Source: Haloplanus rubicundus (GTDB taxonomy: Archaea > Halobacteriota > Halobacteria > Halobacteriales > Haloferacaceae). From it: 64,000 nt of DNA. A program made the translations under genes and the position numbers. The notes beneath the pieces are model-generated. The model saw only the letters and a list, made by a program, of their open reading frames with translations, made no database searches and was not told the origin of the DNA. The stretch lies in contig NZ_CP031148.1 of NCBI RefSeq assembly GCF_003342675.1, positions 1,860,001 through 1,924,000 on the forward strand, given 5' to 3'. Shown here in pieces: positions 9,334-18,321 of this stretch; the first letter of the stretch is position 1, and the number at the start of each line of letters is the position of its first letter.

Positions 9334-10547
9334 CGACGCCCTCCGAGTTTCGACAGCGCCGCGAAGGCCTGTTTGCGGACCTCCTCGTCGTCGGCCCGAT
9401 CCAGTAGTTCCTCCAGTTGCTCGCGGGCACGCTCTCCGCCCACCTTGCCGAGGACGAACACCGCCTTCGACCGGGCCGCCTCGGTGCACTCGGGGTCTTC
9501 GAGCAGGGCGAGCAGTTCGTCTTCCACCCGCTCCCCGTCGAGTTCGACGAGGCTCGTCGCCGCGAACTGGGCGGTCGTGCCGTCGTCGGCGTCGAGGGCG
9601 TCGACCAGCGCCCCGACGGCGTCGTCGATTCCCTCGTCGCTGGCGACGCGACCGAGGAGCCACGCCACGTTACGCCGCTCGCGGGGTTGGCTGCTCTCTT
9701 CTAACAGTTCGACGAGCGGGTCGACGACGCTGCGGTCGGCCGCGCCCAGCCGGTCCACGACCGTCTCGCGGATGCGGTGGCTCTGCTCGGTCGGTGCGGA
9801 CGCGAGTAGTTCCACGATGGAGAAGACGGCCGCCCGCCGCACCACGTCGCTGTCGTCGTCGAGCGCGCCGATCAGCGGGTCGATGGCTTCCGGACCCCGA
9901 TACCCACCCAGCGCCATCACCGCCGCGTAACGCACCTCGTCGTTCTCGTCGGCGGCGGCGTCGAGGAGGGGTTTGAGCGCCCGGTCGGTGCCGATGGCGG
10001 CGAGGGCGTCGGCGGCCTCCCGGCGCACCTGTCCGACCGGGTCGTCGAGGCGCGCCCCGAGCGCGTCCGTCGCCCGTTCGTCGCCGATGGCGCCACAGGC
10101 CCGCGCGACCCGGGCGCGAACCCGCGGATTCGGGTCGTCGAGCGTCTCGACCAGCGCCGGGAGCGCCCCGCTATCGCCGAGTCGGCGAAGCGCGTTCGCG
10201 GCCGCCATCCGCAGCTCCGGGCGGTCGGCGGAGAGCGTCTCGACGAACGCCTCGGCGCGCACCCAGTCGGCGCCATCCGCGCCGTCGACTCCCGCCATCT
10301 CCGCCACCAGTCGCTCGATGGCCTCGCTCCCGATGGCGTCGAGGGCGTCGATGGCGGCGCCCCGGACTGCCTCGTCGTCGTCCTCCTTGGCCGTCCGGAC
10401 GAGGGCGTCGACCGCCTGTGGCTCGTCGTCGACGACGTCGCCCAGAATCTCGGCGGCCCGCTGCCGAATGGAGGGGTTGTCGCTGAGTTTCAGGTGATCG
10501 AGCAGGGAGTCGGTGTCGCCGTCCTTTTCGAGCTGGTAGAGCGACAT
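9330..10547 (-). CDS. HEAT/PBS-lyase-repeat protein of the taxis cluster
   Basis: The product has 405 residues, almost all of them about twelve helical HEAT-like repeats of about 31 residues (for example DSDVVRRAAVFSIVELL and DPNPRVRARVARACGAIG). A HEAT-repeat protein is encoded beside cheF in Halobacterium, where it interacts with taxis proteins. A scaffold between Che proteins and motor is therefore the likely role. It lies one base downstream of cheR and overlaps cheF, so it is co-transcribed. Confidence 0.8.
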   Translation of the reverse strand: MSLYQLEKDGDTDSLLDHLKLSDNPSIRQRAAEILGDVVDDEPQAVDALVRTAKEDDDEAVRGAAIDALDAIGSEAIERLVAEMAGVDGADGADWVRAEAFVETLSADRPELRMAAANALRRLGDSGALPALVETLDDPNPRVRARVARACGAIGDERATDALGARLDDPVGQVRREAADALAAIGTDRALKPLLDAAADENDEVRYAAVMALGGYRGPEAIDPLIGALDDDSDVVRRAAVFSIVELLASAPTEQSHRIRETVVDRLGAADRSVVDPLVELLEESSQPRERRNVAWLLGRVASDEGIDDAVGALVDALDADDGTTAQFAATSLVELDGERVEDELLALLEDPECTEAARSKAVFVLGKVGGERAREQLEELLDRADDEEVRKQAFAALSKLGGRR

Positions 10548-10548
10548 G

Positions 10549-11367
10549 TCAGGCTCGCCGGTAGACGCGCCGCCGTTTGTCGACCGTTTCGACCGCGTCG
10601 CGGCTCTCCCGCGGCAGCGTCTCCGTCATCCCGATGACGAGGTAGCCCCCCTCGCGGATCGAGGAGAGGACGGTGTCGACGACCGCCCGCTTCGACTCCG
10701 TGTTGATGTAGATGAGGAGGTTCCGACAGAGCGCGAGGTCGACGTCCCGCTTCGGCTCGTCCGCGATCAGGTCGTGCTGTTCGAAGGTGACGAGCTCTTT
10801 CACCGCGTCGCGTACGGCGAACGTATCGCCCTCGCGGTCCACGTACTGCTCCGCGTCGTCGAGCGGTTCGAGTTCGGCCGCCACGTCGCGGGTCTTCGTC
10901 GTCCGGTAGACGCCCTCGCGTGCCCGGTCGAGGACGTCTTCGTTGATATCCGTCCCCACGATGTCGAGTCGCCGGGTGCGAATCTCGTCGTCGTCGAGGG
11001 CGAGCATCGCCAGCGAGTACGACTCCCGCCCGTCCGAACAGGGGGCGCTCCACACCGTTGCCCGGCCGCGTCCGGCCGTCACCTCCCGCAGGGCGTCCCG
11101 GATCGGCTCCCACGCCTCGGGGTTGCGGTAGAAGCTGGTGACGTTGATCGACAGCGAGTCGAGCAGCGCCGTCGGCTCCTCCGGGTCCGAGCGAACCAAG
11201 TCGAGGTAGTCCTCGTAGCTCTCCACGTCCCGACGGCGCATCCGGGCCGAGATCCGGCGGTCGAGATACGACTCGTTGTAGTACGCCGACTCGAAATCGA
11301 GGTCCGTCGAGAGGTGATCGAGCAACCGGTCGAACGCCTCGTCCTCGGTTGTGGGGTTCGGGGTCAT
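10549..11367 (-). CDS. cheR: Chemoreceptor methyltransferase CheR
   Basis: CheR transfers methyl groups from S-adenosylmethionine to receptor glutamates. The 272-residue protein has the CheR N-terminal helical domain with SINVTSFYRNPEAW. The SAM-binding fold follows, with VWSAPCSDGRESYSLAML (canonical motif is SAGCSTGEEPYS-like) and DIVGTDINEDVLDRAREGVY. A later motif reads DLALCRNLLIYI. It sits between the HEAT gene and cheA, four bases after the cheA stop. Confidence 0.93.
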   Translation of the reverse strand: MTPNPTTEDEAFDRLLDHLSTDLDFESAYYNESYLDRRISARMRRRDVESYEDYLDLVRSDPEEPTALLDSLSINVTSFYRNPEAWEPIRDALREVTAGRGRATVWSAPCSDGRESYSLAMLALDDDEIRTRRLDIVGTDINEDVLDRAREGVYRTTKTRDVAAELEPLDDAEQYVDREGDTFAVRDAVKELVTFEQHDLIADEPKRDVDLALCRNLLIYINTESKRAVVDTVLSSIREGGYLVIGMTETLPRESRDAVETVDKRRRVYRRA

Positions 11368-11371
11368 CGGC

Positions 11372-13333
11372 TCACAGGGTCACCACGTCGAGGATCGGAA
11401 CGATGTTTCCGTCGCCGAGGACGGCCGTCCCGCTGAGCCCCGGAATGCCGCTCAACACGCCCTCCAGTGGCTTGACGACGACTTCCTCCTGTTTGTTCAC
11501 GCTGTCACAGCGGAGCGCGGCCCGCCGTTCGGATTTCCGGATGCGCAGGAGCATGCCGTCCCCGTTTTTCGTCTCGCTCGGCACGTCGAGTTCGGCGGCG
11601 AGGTCGACCACCGGGTAGATGTCCTCGTCGTGTTCGATCATCGGCTGTTCGTTGATCGTCTCTATCTCCGGGATGCGGCTCACCTCGTCGATGTTCTTGA
11701 TCGGGACGCCGTACTCCTCCTCGCCGACCTCGACGAACAGGACCTTGACGATGGCGACGGTCACCGGCAGGCGCAGGGTGACGGTCGTTCCCTCGCCCCG
11801 CTCGCTCTCGACGTTCACCGAGCCGTCGAGTTGTTTGACCGTGCTGTGGACCACGTCCATGCCGACGCCGCGCCCGCTCACGTCCGTCACCTCGTCGGCG
11901 GTGGAGAAGCCGGGATGGAACACGAGGTCGTACACCTCCGAGTCCTCCATCGAGTCGAGTTCCGCCTCGCTCCGGACGCCCTTCTCCAGCGCCTTCGTTC
12001 GGAGTTCGTCCACGTCGAGGCCGCGGCCGTCGTCCTCGACCGTGACGGTGACGTGGTCGCGCTCCCGCTTGGCCCGGAGCTCGATGGTGCCTTCGCGGTC
12101 CTTGCCCGCCCGTTCGCGCTCCGCGGGGGGTTCGATGCCGTGATCGACCGCGTTGCGGAGGATGTGCATCAGCGGATCGCTGATCTCGGTGAGGATGGTG
12201 CGGTCGAGTTCGATGTCCTGGCCCTCCATCCGGAAGTCGATCTCTTTCTCCTGTTCGCGGGCGAGGTCCCGGACCAAGCGCGGGAACTTGCTGATCACCT
12301 TTCGCATCGGGATCAGCCGCATGTCCATCACCGTGTTCTGGAGATTGCCGGTGATCTTATCGAGTTCGCCGAGCGTGTCCGTCGCGCCCCCCACGTCGCC
12401 GTCGTCGACGGCGCGCCGGAGTTTGATCCGGCTGGTGACGAGCTGTTCGACCAGCCCGTGCAGGTCGTCGAGTTGGTCCACGTCGACCCGGACGGAGCTG
12501 ATTTCCCGGGAGGAGCCGTTGGTCTCGCCGCTCGTGCGGTCCTCGCTGTCGTCGCCGTCGTCGCTCGTCCCGTCGTCGTCCACATCGTCGTCGGCGTCGA
12601 GGTCAGCGGCGTCGTCCGCCACTCCCTCGTCTTCGACGCCCGCCTGCGAGAGCGTCGCGTCCTCGATGGCCGAGACCCTGTCGAGCGTCGCCTCCAGTTC
12701 GTCGGCCGTCGTCGAGGCGACGACGAGGTCGAACTCCTCCTCGTACTCGCCGTCCTCGATACTCTCGGGGTCGGGCGTCGCGTCGACCAGATCGCACTCC
12801 TCGCGGATGGCTTCGAGGACGAGCATCCCGTCGACGCCTTTCATCTCCGAGTCGCCCACCTCGACGGTCACCTCGAAGGTGTCGACCTGGTCGGCGTCGT
12901 CGTTCGCGTCCGTCTCGGCGTCAGCTTTCGCTCCCGTGTCGTCGCCAGTCGCGCCGCCGGCCTCGATAATCGTTCGGATGTCGTCTTCGAGGTCGGCCGT
13001 CTCCACGTCGACGGTGCCGTCCTCGTCGATGGACTCGACGGCGAGTTCGAGACGGTCGACGCCGGCGAACACGAGGTCCATCACCTCGGGCGTCACGGCC
13101 ATCTCTCCCTCCCGGAGCTCGTCGAGAAGGTCCTCGATGGCGTGAGCGAGGTCGCTGGCCTCGTCGTAGCCCATGGCCCCGAAGTTACCTTTCAGGGTGT
13201 GGGCGGTCCGGAAGATGTCGTCCATCGCCTCGCGGTCGTCGGGATCGGACTCCAGCGCCAGCAGCGAGTTGTTGAGGTCGGTTAGCTGTTCCTCGCTCTC
13301 GTGGACGAACGCTTGGACGTACTCTTCGCTCAT
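11372..13333 (-). CDS. cheA: Chemotaxis histidine kinase CheA
   Basis: The product has 653 residues. The P1 phosphotransfer domain carries the H-box TAHTLKGNFG with phospho-acceptor His45. A very acidic P2/linker lies at about 140-270. P3 dimerisation is followed by the P4 kinase domain (N box LMHILRNAVDHGIE, G1 VEDDGRGLD, G2 VSGRGVGMDVV). The P5 CheW-like domain ends at the C-terminus. It takes receptor input through CheW and phosphorylates CheY and CheB. Its start overlaps the cheB stop by 2 bases. Confidence 0.96.
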   Translation of the reverse strand: MSEEYVQAFVHESEEQLTDLNNSLLALESDPDDREAMDDIFRTAHTLKGNFGAMGYDEASDLAHAIEDLLDELREGEMAVTPEVMDLVFAGVDRLELAVESIDEDGTVDVETADLEDDIRTIIEAGGATGDDTGAKADAETDANDDADQVDTFEVTVEVGDSEMKGVDGMLVLEAIREECDLVDATPDPESIEDGEYEEEFDLVVASTTADELEATLDRVSAIEDATLSQAGVEDEGVADDAADLDADDDVDDDGTSDDGDDSEDRTSGETNGSSREISSVRVDVDQLDDLHGLVEQLVTSRIKLRRAVDDGDVGGATDTLGELDKITGNLQNTVMDMRLIPMRKVISKFPRLVRDLAREQEKEIDFRMEGQDIELDRTILTEISDPLMHILRNAVDHGIEPPAERERAGKDREGTIELRAKRERDHVTVTVEDDGRGLDVDELRTKALEKGVRSEAELDSMEDSEVYDLVFHPGFSTADEVTDVSGRGVGMDVVHSTVKQLDGSVNVESERGEGTTVTLRLPVTVAIVKVLFVEVGEEEYGVPIKNIDEVSRIPEIETINEQPMIEHDEDIYPVVDLAAELDVPSETKNGDGMLLRIRKSERRAALRCDSVNKQEEVVVKPLEGVLSGIPGLSGTAVLGDGNIVPILDVVTL

Positions 13334-14391
13334 GCGTTGACCTCCAGTGTGATCGCGTCGAGAATCCCCTCGGGCACGTCGTCACCCGCGAGCACGTCGT
13401 CGACGCAGCCGCGCTCGATGGCGCGTTTGGGCATTCCAAACACCGCCGAGGACGCCTCGTCCTGGGCGATGACGTGGCCGCCGGCGTCGGCGATGGCCTG
13501 TACGCCGGCGGCACCGTCGGCACCCATGCCGGTGAGGACGACGCCGACGAGCGGGTCGTCGACCGTCTCGGCCGCCGAGCGCATCGTCACGTCGGCGGCC
13601 GGGCGGACGCCGTGTTCCGCCGGGTCCTCGGTCAGTTTGATCCGGAGTCGCCCGCCGCCGGCGCCGGCGACGACGAGGTGCTTGCCGCCCGGGGCGACGA
13701 GCGCCTCGCCGCCGCCGATTCGGTCGCCGTCTTCCGCCTCCCGCACGTCGTACTCGCTCGCGGCGTCGAGGCGGTCGGCGAACCGCCCGGTGAACGCGTC
13801 GGGCATGTGCTGGACGACGATGACCCGGAAGTCGGCGTCGCGGGGGAGTCCGGCAACGACCCGCTCGACGACCGTCGGCCCGCCGGTCGAGGAGGCGATC
13901 AGCACCGTCCCGCCGTCCCGATGGTCGCCGTCGGTCGTCGCCTCGGCCGACCGGGACCGATCCGCCGTCGACGGTCCGCCGCCCACGTCGGCGCCGGCGA
14001 CGGCTTTCACCTTGCGCACGAGTTGGTCTTCCTTGCTCGACATCCGGGTGCTGACCTCGCCGCCGGGTTTGGTGAAGAAATCGACCGCCCCCTTCTCCAG
14101 CGCCTCGAAGGTCACGTCGGCGCCGTCCGCGGTGTGGGCGCTCAGCATGAGGATCGGTGTCGGCCGTTCGGCCATGATGCGCTCGACGGCCTCCAACCCG
14201 TCGACCTCCGGCATCTGCAGGTCCATCGTCACCACGTCCGGTTCGTGTTCGAGGACGGCGTTCACGGCCTCGGCGCCGTCCGCGGCGGTGTCGACGACCG
14301 TCACGCCGCCGTCTTCGAGCATGTCCGAGAGCATCGTCCGCATGAAATGAGAGTCGTCGACGACGACGGCTCGCGGCGTCGGTCGACTCAT
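13330..14391 (-). CDS. cheB: Chemotaxis response regulator and methylesterase CheB
   Basis: The product has 353 residues. The receiver domain has an acidic pair D12/D13 and phospho-acceptor Asp57 in MDLQMPEVDG. The C-terminal methylesterase has IASSTGGP (nucleophile Ser), VVQHMP (His) and LTGMGADGAAG (Asp). The ATG at 14391 gives MSRPTPRAVVVDDSHFMR. A longer in-frame extension to 14520 does not look like protein. It is first gene of the minus-strand operon cheB-cheA-cheR-HEAT-cheF. Confidence 0.95.
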   Translation of the reverse strand: MSRPTPRAVVVDDSHFMRTMLSDMLEDGGVTVVDTAADGAEAVNAVLEHEPDVVTMDLQMPEVDGLEAVERIMAERPTPILMLSAHTADGADVTFEALEKGAVDFFTKPGGEVSTRMSSKEDQLVRKVKAVAGADVGGGPSTADRSRSAEATTDGDHRDGGTVLIASSTGGPTVVERVVAGLPRDADFRVIVVQHMPDAFTGRFADRLDAASEYDVREAEDGDRIGGGEALVAPGGKHLVVAGAGGGRLRIKLTEDPAEHGVRPAADVTMRSAAETVDDPLVGVVLTGMGADGAAGVQAIADAGGHVIAQDEASSAVFGMPKRAIERGCVDDVLAGDDVPEGILDAITLEVNA

Positions 14392-14497
14392 CGACGGGTC
14401 GCCCCGCTGTACGACCGGTAGGTCGCGACGGCCGGCCGTTGCCCGTCGGTTTCCGGGGGGGTTCGTCCGATCATAGGTTAGTCCTTGGTTCCGGCAG

Positions 14498-14516
14498 AAC
14501 TGAAATAAATACACCG
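14498..14516 (-). promoter_or_regulatory. Possible promoter of the cheB operon
   Basis: An AT-rich stretch (gaaataaataca) lies in the 243-base divergent gap between cheB and cheW. It could be the TATA element for the minus-strand operon with a leader of about 85 bases. No clear TATA element was found for cheW in the same gap. Confidence 0.3.
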
Positions 14517-14634
14517 GCACGGTTATCAGATCGGATAATGCAACCAGTACGCTTAACCCCGATTTGACCGACGGATCGTGTATGGAGCCACACGGGGCGC
14601 GGGATCGACGCGACGCCGAACGGGGTGACGAACG

Positions 14635-15072
14635 ATGAGTGAGACGACGGCCCGCAGTCGGACCGTCCAGTTACTCGAGTTCGAACTGGGCGACGAGTCG
14701 TACGCGGTCGACATCGCACACGTCGCCGAAATCGTCGACGTGAACGACCTCACGGTCGTTCCCAACTCGGCACCACACGTCGAGGGCGTGATGGATCTGC
14801 GGGGCAAGACGACGACCATCGTCGACCCGAAGGCCGTCTTCGGCATCGACGGCGACGGCGCGCGAAAGCGGATCGTGGTGTTCGACCGCGAGCGAACCGC
14901 CGACGGCAAGTCGGTCGGCTGGATCGTCGACGAGGTAGAGCAAGTCGTCGAGGTCGACCGGGACGACGTCGAGTCGTCGCCGGTCGACGACGGCGACGAC
15001 GCGGTCCGTGGCGTCATCAAGCGCGAGGACGACTTCGTCATCTGGGTTCGCCCGACGGTCCTCGATGCGTAG
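14635..15072 (+). CDS. cheW: Chemotaxis coupling protein CheW
   Basis: CheW bridges chemoreceptors and CheA. The 145-residue protein is a single CheW domain. Visible segments are LLEFELGDESYAVDIAHVAE, VMDLRGKTTTIVDPKAVFG and GWIVDEVEQVVEV. It diverges from cheB, so the two transcription units share a control region. Length and motifs fit the family closely. Confidence 0.94.
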   Translation: MSETTARSRTVQLLEFELGDESYAVDIAHVAEIVDVNDLTVVPNSAPHVEGVMDLRGKTTTIVDPKAVFGIDGDGARKRIVVFDRERTADGKSVGWIVDEVEQVVEVDRDDVESSPVDDGDDAVRGVIKREDDFVIWVRPTVLDA

Positions 15073-15258
15073 CGCCCGCGCCGCCGATCTTATATCAATG
15101 TCGATAATTCGGCCAACACATTCATATGCTGGGAGCCGAACCGAACAACCGAAGATTCGCCGGCGAGACGCCGACTTCGGCGCTTTCCGGCTCCCCGGCT
15201 CTCCGACCGCGGCGACCCGTGCCCGTCGGCGCGCCACACTCGATCAAGGATCCCGAAC

Positions 15259-15858
15259 ATGACGACCACGCTCTCGGACGCGACAGTGCTCATCGTCGAC
15301 GACGAGCAGTCGCTGGCGGACCTGTACGCCTACTGGATCGACGAGTTCGCCGAGGCCCACACGGCGTACGACGGGACCGAGGCGATCGAGAAACTCGACG
15401 ACGGGATCGACGTGATGCTCCTCGACAGGCGGATGCCCGGCCTCTCCGGCGACGAAGTCGTCGAGGCCGTCGAGGAGCGCGGGCTCGACGTGCGCATCGT
15501 CATGGTGACGGCCGTCGACCCCGGATTCGACATCGTCGATATGGGCATCGACGACTACCTGATCAAACCGGTCGATCAGCCCGAACTCGTCGACACCGTC
15601 GAACGCATGGTCGTCCGGAGCTCGTACGACGATCAGCTGCAGGAGAAGTTCCAGCTCGTCGAAAAGAAGGTGACCCTCGAGGCGGCGAAGACACCCCACG
15701 AACTGGAAGAGAGCGAGGAGTACGCCGAACTGACCCGGCGACTGGAGGCCGTCGAGCGCGAACTCGACTCCGCCGTCGAGGAGTTCGACGACACCGACTT
15801 CTCGGTCGCCTTCCGGGAACTGCCGGACGGCGGTCCGATCGATTCGACCGAAGGGTAG
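15259..15858 (+). CDS. HalX-type response regulator
   Basis: The product has 199 residues. An N-terminal receiver domain has the acidic pocket D14/D15, phospho-acceptor Asp56 in LLDRRMPGLSG, Thr in VMVTAVD and Lys in DYLIKPVD. The C-terminal 75 residues are charged and helical with coiled-coil character, matching the HalX domain seen only in haloarchaeal response regulators. There is no classical DNA-binding domain, so its output partner is unknown. No kinase gene is adjacent. The gap 15073-15258 has an AT-rich patch near 15090 that may be its promoter. Confidence 0.85.
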   Translation: MTTTLSDATVLIVDDEQSLADLYAYWIDEFAEAHTAYDGTEAIEKLDDGIDVMLLDRRMPGLSGDEVVEAVEERGLDVRIVMVTAVDPGFDIVDMGIDDYLIKPVDQPELVDTVERMVVRSSYDDQLQEKFQLVEKKVTLEAAKTPHELEESEEYAELTRRLEAVERELDSAVEEFDDTDFSVAFRELPDGGPIDSTEG

Positions 15859-15861
15859 TCG

Positions 15862-16290
15862 TTATCTGACGACCGTCACCGGTACCGGGGACCGCCGGAC
15901 GACCGACTCCGCCACGCTCCCGAGGAGGACGCGCGTGACCCCCTGTCGGCCGTGGCTCCCGATGACGATGCCGTCGATGTCGTTGTTCTCCGCCCACTCG
16001 ACGATAGCCCGGGAGGGCATTCCGATCACCGTCTCCGCCGTCACCGTCATGTCGTGATCGGCGGCCCGGGATTCGGCCTCGTCGAGGACCTTCTGGGTCC
16101 GCTCCTCGGCGCTCTCCTGGAGGTGTTCGAACGTACTCGGGGCCGCCTCGATGGAGCCGTAGCCCACGTCCGTCGGGTCGATGACCGAGAGCACCGTGAT
16201 GTCGGCGTCGGGATACTCCTCGAGGGCGAACTCGAGGGCGGCGTCTGCGGGGTCCGATCCGTCTACCGGGACGAGCAGTCGTTTTGCCAT
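15862..16290 (-). CDS. Universal stress protein (UspA family)
   Basis: This is a single-domain Usp of 142 residues. The ATP-binding signature GSHGRQGVTRVLLGSVAE lies near residues 112-129 and the first strand reads RLLVPVDGSDPAD, so this is the nucleotide-binding subtype. It is cytosolic and its target is unknown. It ends 4 bases from the convergent response regulator, so the two converge tail to tail. Confidence 0.9.
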   Translation of the reverse strand: MAKRLLVPVDGSDPADAALEFALEEYPDADITVLSVIDPTDVGYGSIEAAPSTFEHLQESAEERTQKVLDEAESRAADHDMTVTAETVIGMPSRAIVEWAENNDIDGIVIGSHGRQGVTRVLLGSVAESVVRRSPVPVTVVR

Positions 16291-16417
16291 ACACCCAGTC
16301 CGTACGACACCCTCCTAAGCGTGGGGGATCGCTCCTCGTCGGTGGGAAGCGGGGCGGCAACGTCTCCTGCCCGGACGGGATAGTCAGGTTTTCGTAGGAT
16401 GGCCCGTATCTCCCGGT

Positions 16418-17059
16418 ATGGGAAGCGATCGTTCCGTCTCGCGACGTGGATTTCTGACGACCGTCGCGGGCACCGCGGCGACTGCGGCCGCCGCCGGCAC
16501 CGCCACGGCGCAGGCGTCGTTCGACGGGTGGATGAGCGACGTCGGTAACTACAGCGAAGTCGCCGACGCGACCGGACAGGACGAGGTGAACATCACCGTC
16601 GGTGCGTCGGGCAACGGCGGGAACTTCGCGTTCGGCCCGCCCGCCGTCCAGGTCGACCCCGGAACGACGATCGTCTGGGAGTGGAACGGCGAGGGCGGCC
16701 AGCACAACGTCGTCGCCGAGGAGGGCGGCGAGTTCGAGAGCGAACTCACCGCCGAAGCCGGCTTCACCTTCGAACAGACTTTCGAGTCCGAAGGCGTGAT
16801 CAAGTACTTCTGTCAGCCCCACCGCGCGCTCGGCATGAAGGGCGTCCTCGTCGTCGGCGCGATGCCCGACTCCGGCGGCGGCGGTGGCGGCGGTGGCGGC
16901 GGTGGTGGCGGTGGCGGTGGCGCCAGTGCCCCGGCCGTCCCGGACAGCGCCAAGTCACTCGCCGTCGGCCTGACGACCATGCTGGTGTCGGTGCTCGGTC
17001 TAGCCTACTTCTTCATCCGCTACGGCGGCGACTACGGCGAAGAGTTCGAAGGCGCCTGA
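16418..17059 (+). CDS. Halocyanin-type blue copper protein with C-terminal anchor
   Basis: The product has 213 residues. A Tat signal (SRRGFLTTVAG) precedes an Ala-rich cleavage region ending TATAQ. The cupredoxin domain has ligands His in GGQHNVV and Cys-His-Met in YFCQPHRALGM. A poly-Gly linker follows (about 155-170), then a C-terminal membrane helix (SLAVGLTTMLVSVLGLAYFF). It is likely a membrane-tethered electron carrier on the outer face. It stands alone between uspA and the histidine-kinase remnant. Confidence 0.9.
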   Translation: MGSDRSVSRRGFLTTVAGTAATAAAAGTATAQASFDGWMSDVGNYSEVADATGQDEVNITVGASGNGGNFAFGPPAVQVDPGTTIVWEWNGEGGQHNVVAEEGGEFESELTAEAGFTFEQTFESEGVIKYFCQPHRALGMKGVLVVGAMPDSGGGGGGGGGGGGGGGGASAPAVPDSAKSLAVGLTTMLVSVLGLAYFFIRYGGDYGEEFEGA

Positions 17060-17064
17060 GACGG

Positions 17065-17266
17065 CATAATCGTACGAGCCGCGTCGGTCCCGTCGACCGT
17101 TTCGACGCCGGTCACCTCGAAGCGAGCGCCGCCCGCCTCGCTCTCACCGATCCGAATCGACCAGCCGTGGCGTCGACCACGTCACGGACGATGGTGAGAC
17201 CGACCCCTGTCCCGTCCGCTCCCGCCGAGTATCCCGCGTCGAATATCCGATCCGCTCGATTCGATA
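17065..17266 (-). pseudogene. Histidine kinase C-terminal remnant, frameshifted
   Basis: On the minus strand this gap reads RADRIFDAGYSAGADGTG then VGLTIVRDVVDA. That is the F and G2 region of a haloarchaeal histidine-kinase ATPase domain. A shift of one base near 17168 then gives HGWSIRIGESEAGGARFEV, the expected end of the domain. No dimerisation domain, N box or start codon remains, because thiR abuts the upstream side. This is a decayed, truncated gene fragment of about 65 codons. Confidence 0.72.
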
Positions 17267-17280
17267 TCGCGACATTCGGT

Positions 17281-18219
17281 TTACGGTTCACTCGGCGCTC
17301 GGTCACGGCCGCCGGTCCGGTCGACGATCCGCAGCGCTCGCTCGACGGCGTCGACCGCCCCCGTTCCGAGGACGTAGGTAATCGGCTCGACGCCGAACGC
17401 CCCCTCGTGATAGAGGACGCCGGGGACGCCGTCGGAGAACAGGTCGTCGAGGCGGCGGCGCCGGTTCTCGTACCCGGCGTCGAACGCGACGGGGTCCAGT
17501 TCGTCCGGGACGGCCGCCAGCAGTTCGTCGCTGGTCGCGAGGTTGACCGCCCCACGGACGGTCGGATCGGCGCTCGTCGCGGCCAGCACCGTCGTGGCCA
17601 CGTGGTGTGACGCCCCGAACTCGGGGTTCGCGGGCACGTTGACCCGCCCCCGCATCGCGTGGATGCGGCCCGGGACGGCGGCCACGTCCGTCTCGTCGGC
17701 GGCGTCGGGTAGCGCCATCGCCACGTTCGTCCCGACGTTCGGGACGTGTGCGAGCACGCCCGTCGCGTTCGCAAACTGTCGGACGGCCCGCCGGACGTTC
17801 GACAGCACCTCGCGTTCGGCCTGTACCGCGGTGTCGCGCCCGCGCACGCAGAGATCACACCCCAGCCCCGCGAGCGCCGGCATCTCCTCCTCGTGGATCG
17901 CACAGATCGGCCCTCGATCCTCGAACGCACGGACGAGTTCCAGCAGTTCGGCCAGCGCCTCGTAGTCGTCCATCGTGCCGGCGTCGAACCCCTCGGCGAT
18001 GCGCTCGACCGTCGCCTGCGTCCGTGGATGATCGAGGAACCGCTCCTCGCCACGGCGCTCGCCCGCGAGATACTGGCTCACCGCCGCCTGTGAGACGCCG
18101 AGACGGCTGGCGATTTCGCGCTGGGCGAACCCCCGATCCGACAGCTCCGCCGCGAGCATCGACCGAACCGTCGGCAGAAATTTGTCGACGACGATTTCGC
18201 TCGGCAACTGCACCGTCAC
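17281..18219 (-). CDS. thiR: HTH plus ThiN-domain regulator (ThiR-like)
   Basis: The product has 312 residues. An N-terminal helix-turn-helix (FAQREIASRLGVSQAAVSQY) is followed by a region with cysteines (CAIHEE, CDLCVRG). The C-terminal ThiN domain reads VPNVGTNVAMALPDA, GASHHVATTVLAA and GVPGVLYHEGAFGVEP. ThiN fused to HTH is the archaeal thiamine-pathway repressor ThiR, which senses thiamine phosphate. In-frame sequence extends further upstream but is antisense to the cupin gene. I chose the GTG at 18219 (MTVQLPSEIVV); a GTG at 18213 is also possible. Its targets are not nearby. Confidence 0.78.
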   Translation of the reverse strand: MTVQLPSEIVVDKFLPTVRSMLAAELSDRGFAQREIASRLGVSQAAVSQYLAGERRGEERFLDHPRTQATVERIAEGFDAGTMDDYEALAELLELVRAFEDRGPICAIHEEEMPALAGLGCDLCVRGRDTAVQAEREVLSNVRRAVRQFANATGVLAHVPNVGTNVAMALPDAADETDVAAVPGRIHAMRGRVNVPANPEFGASHHVATTVLAATSADPTVRGAVNLATSDELLAAVPDELDPVAFDAGYENRRRRLDDLFSDGVPGVLYHEGAFGVEPITYVLGTGAVDAVERALRIVDRTGGRDRAPSEP

Positions 18220-18321
18220 GGTTCCACCTGCTGCCCGTCCATACCGTTCACTCGTCGGGCCGGGCCTTAATTCTCGGCCGGCGGCGGTGCCCTTTAGACG
18301 ACGCCGCGCCACACTCGGCCC

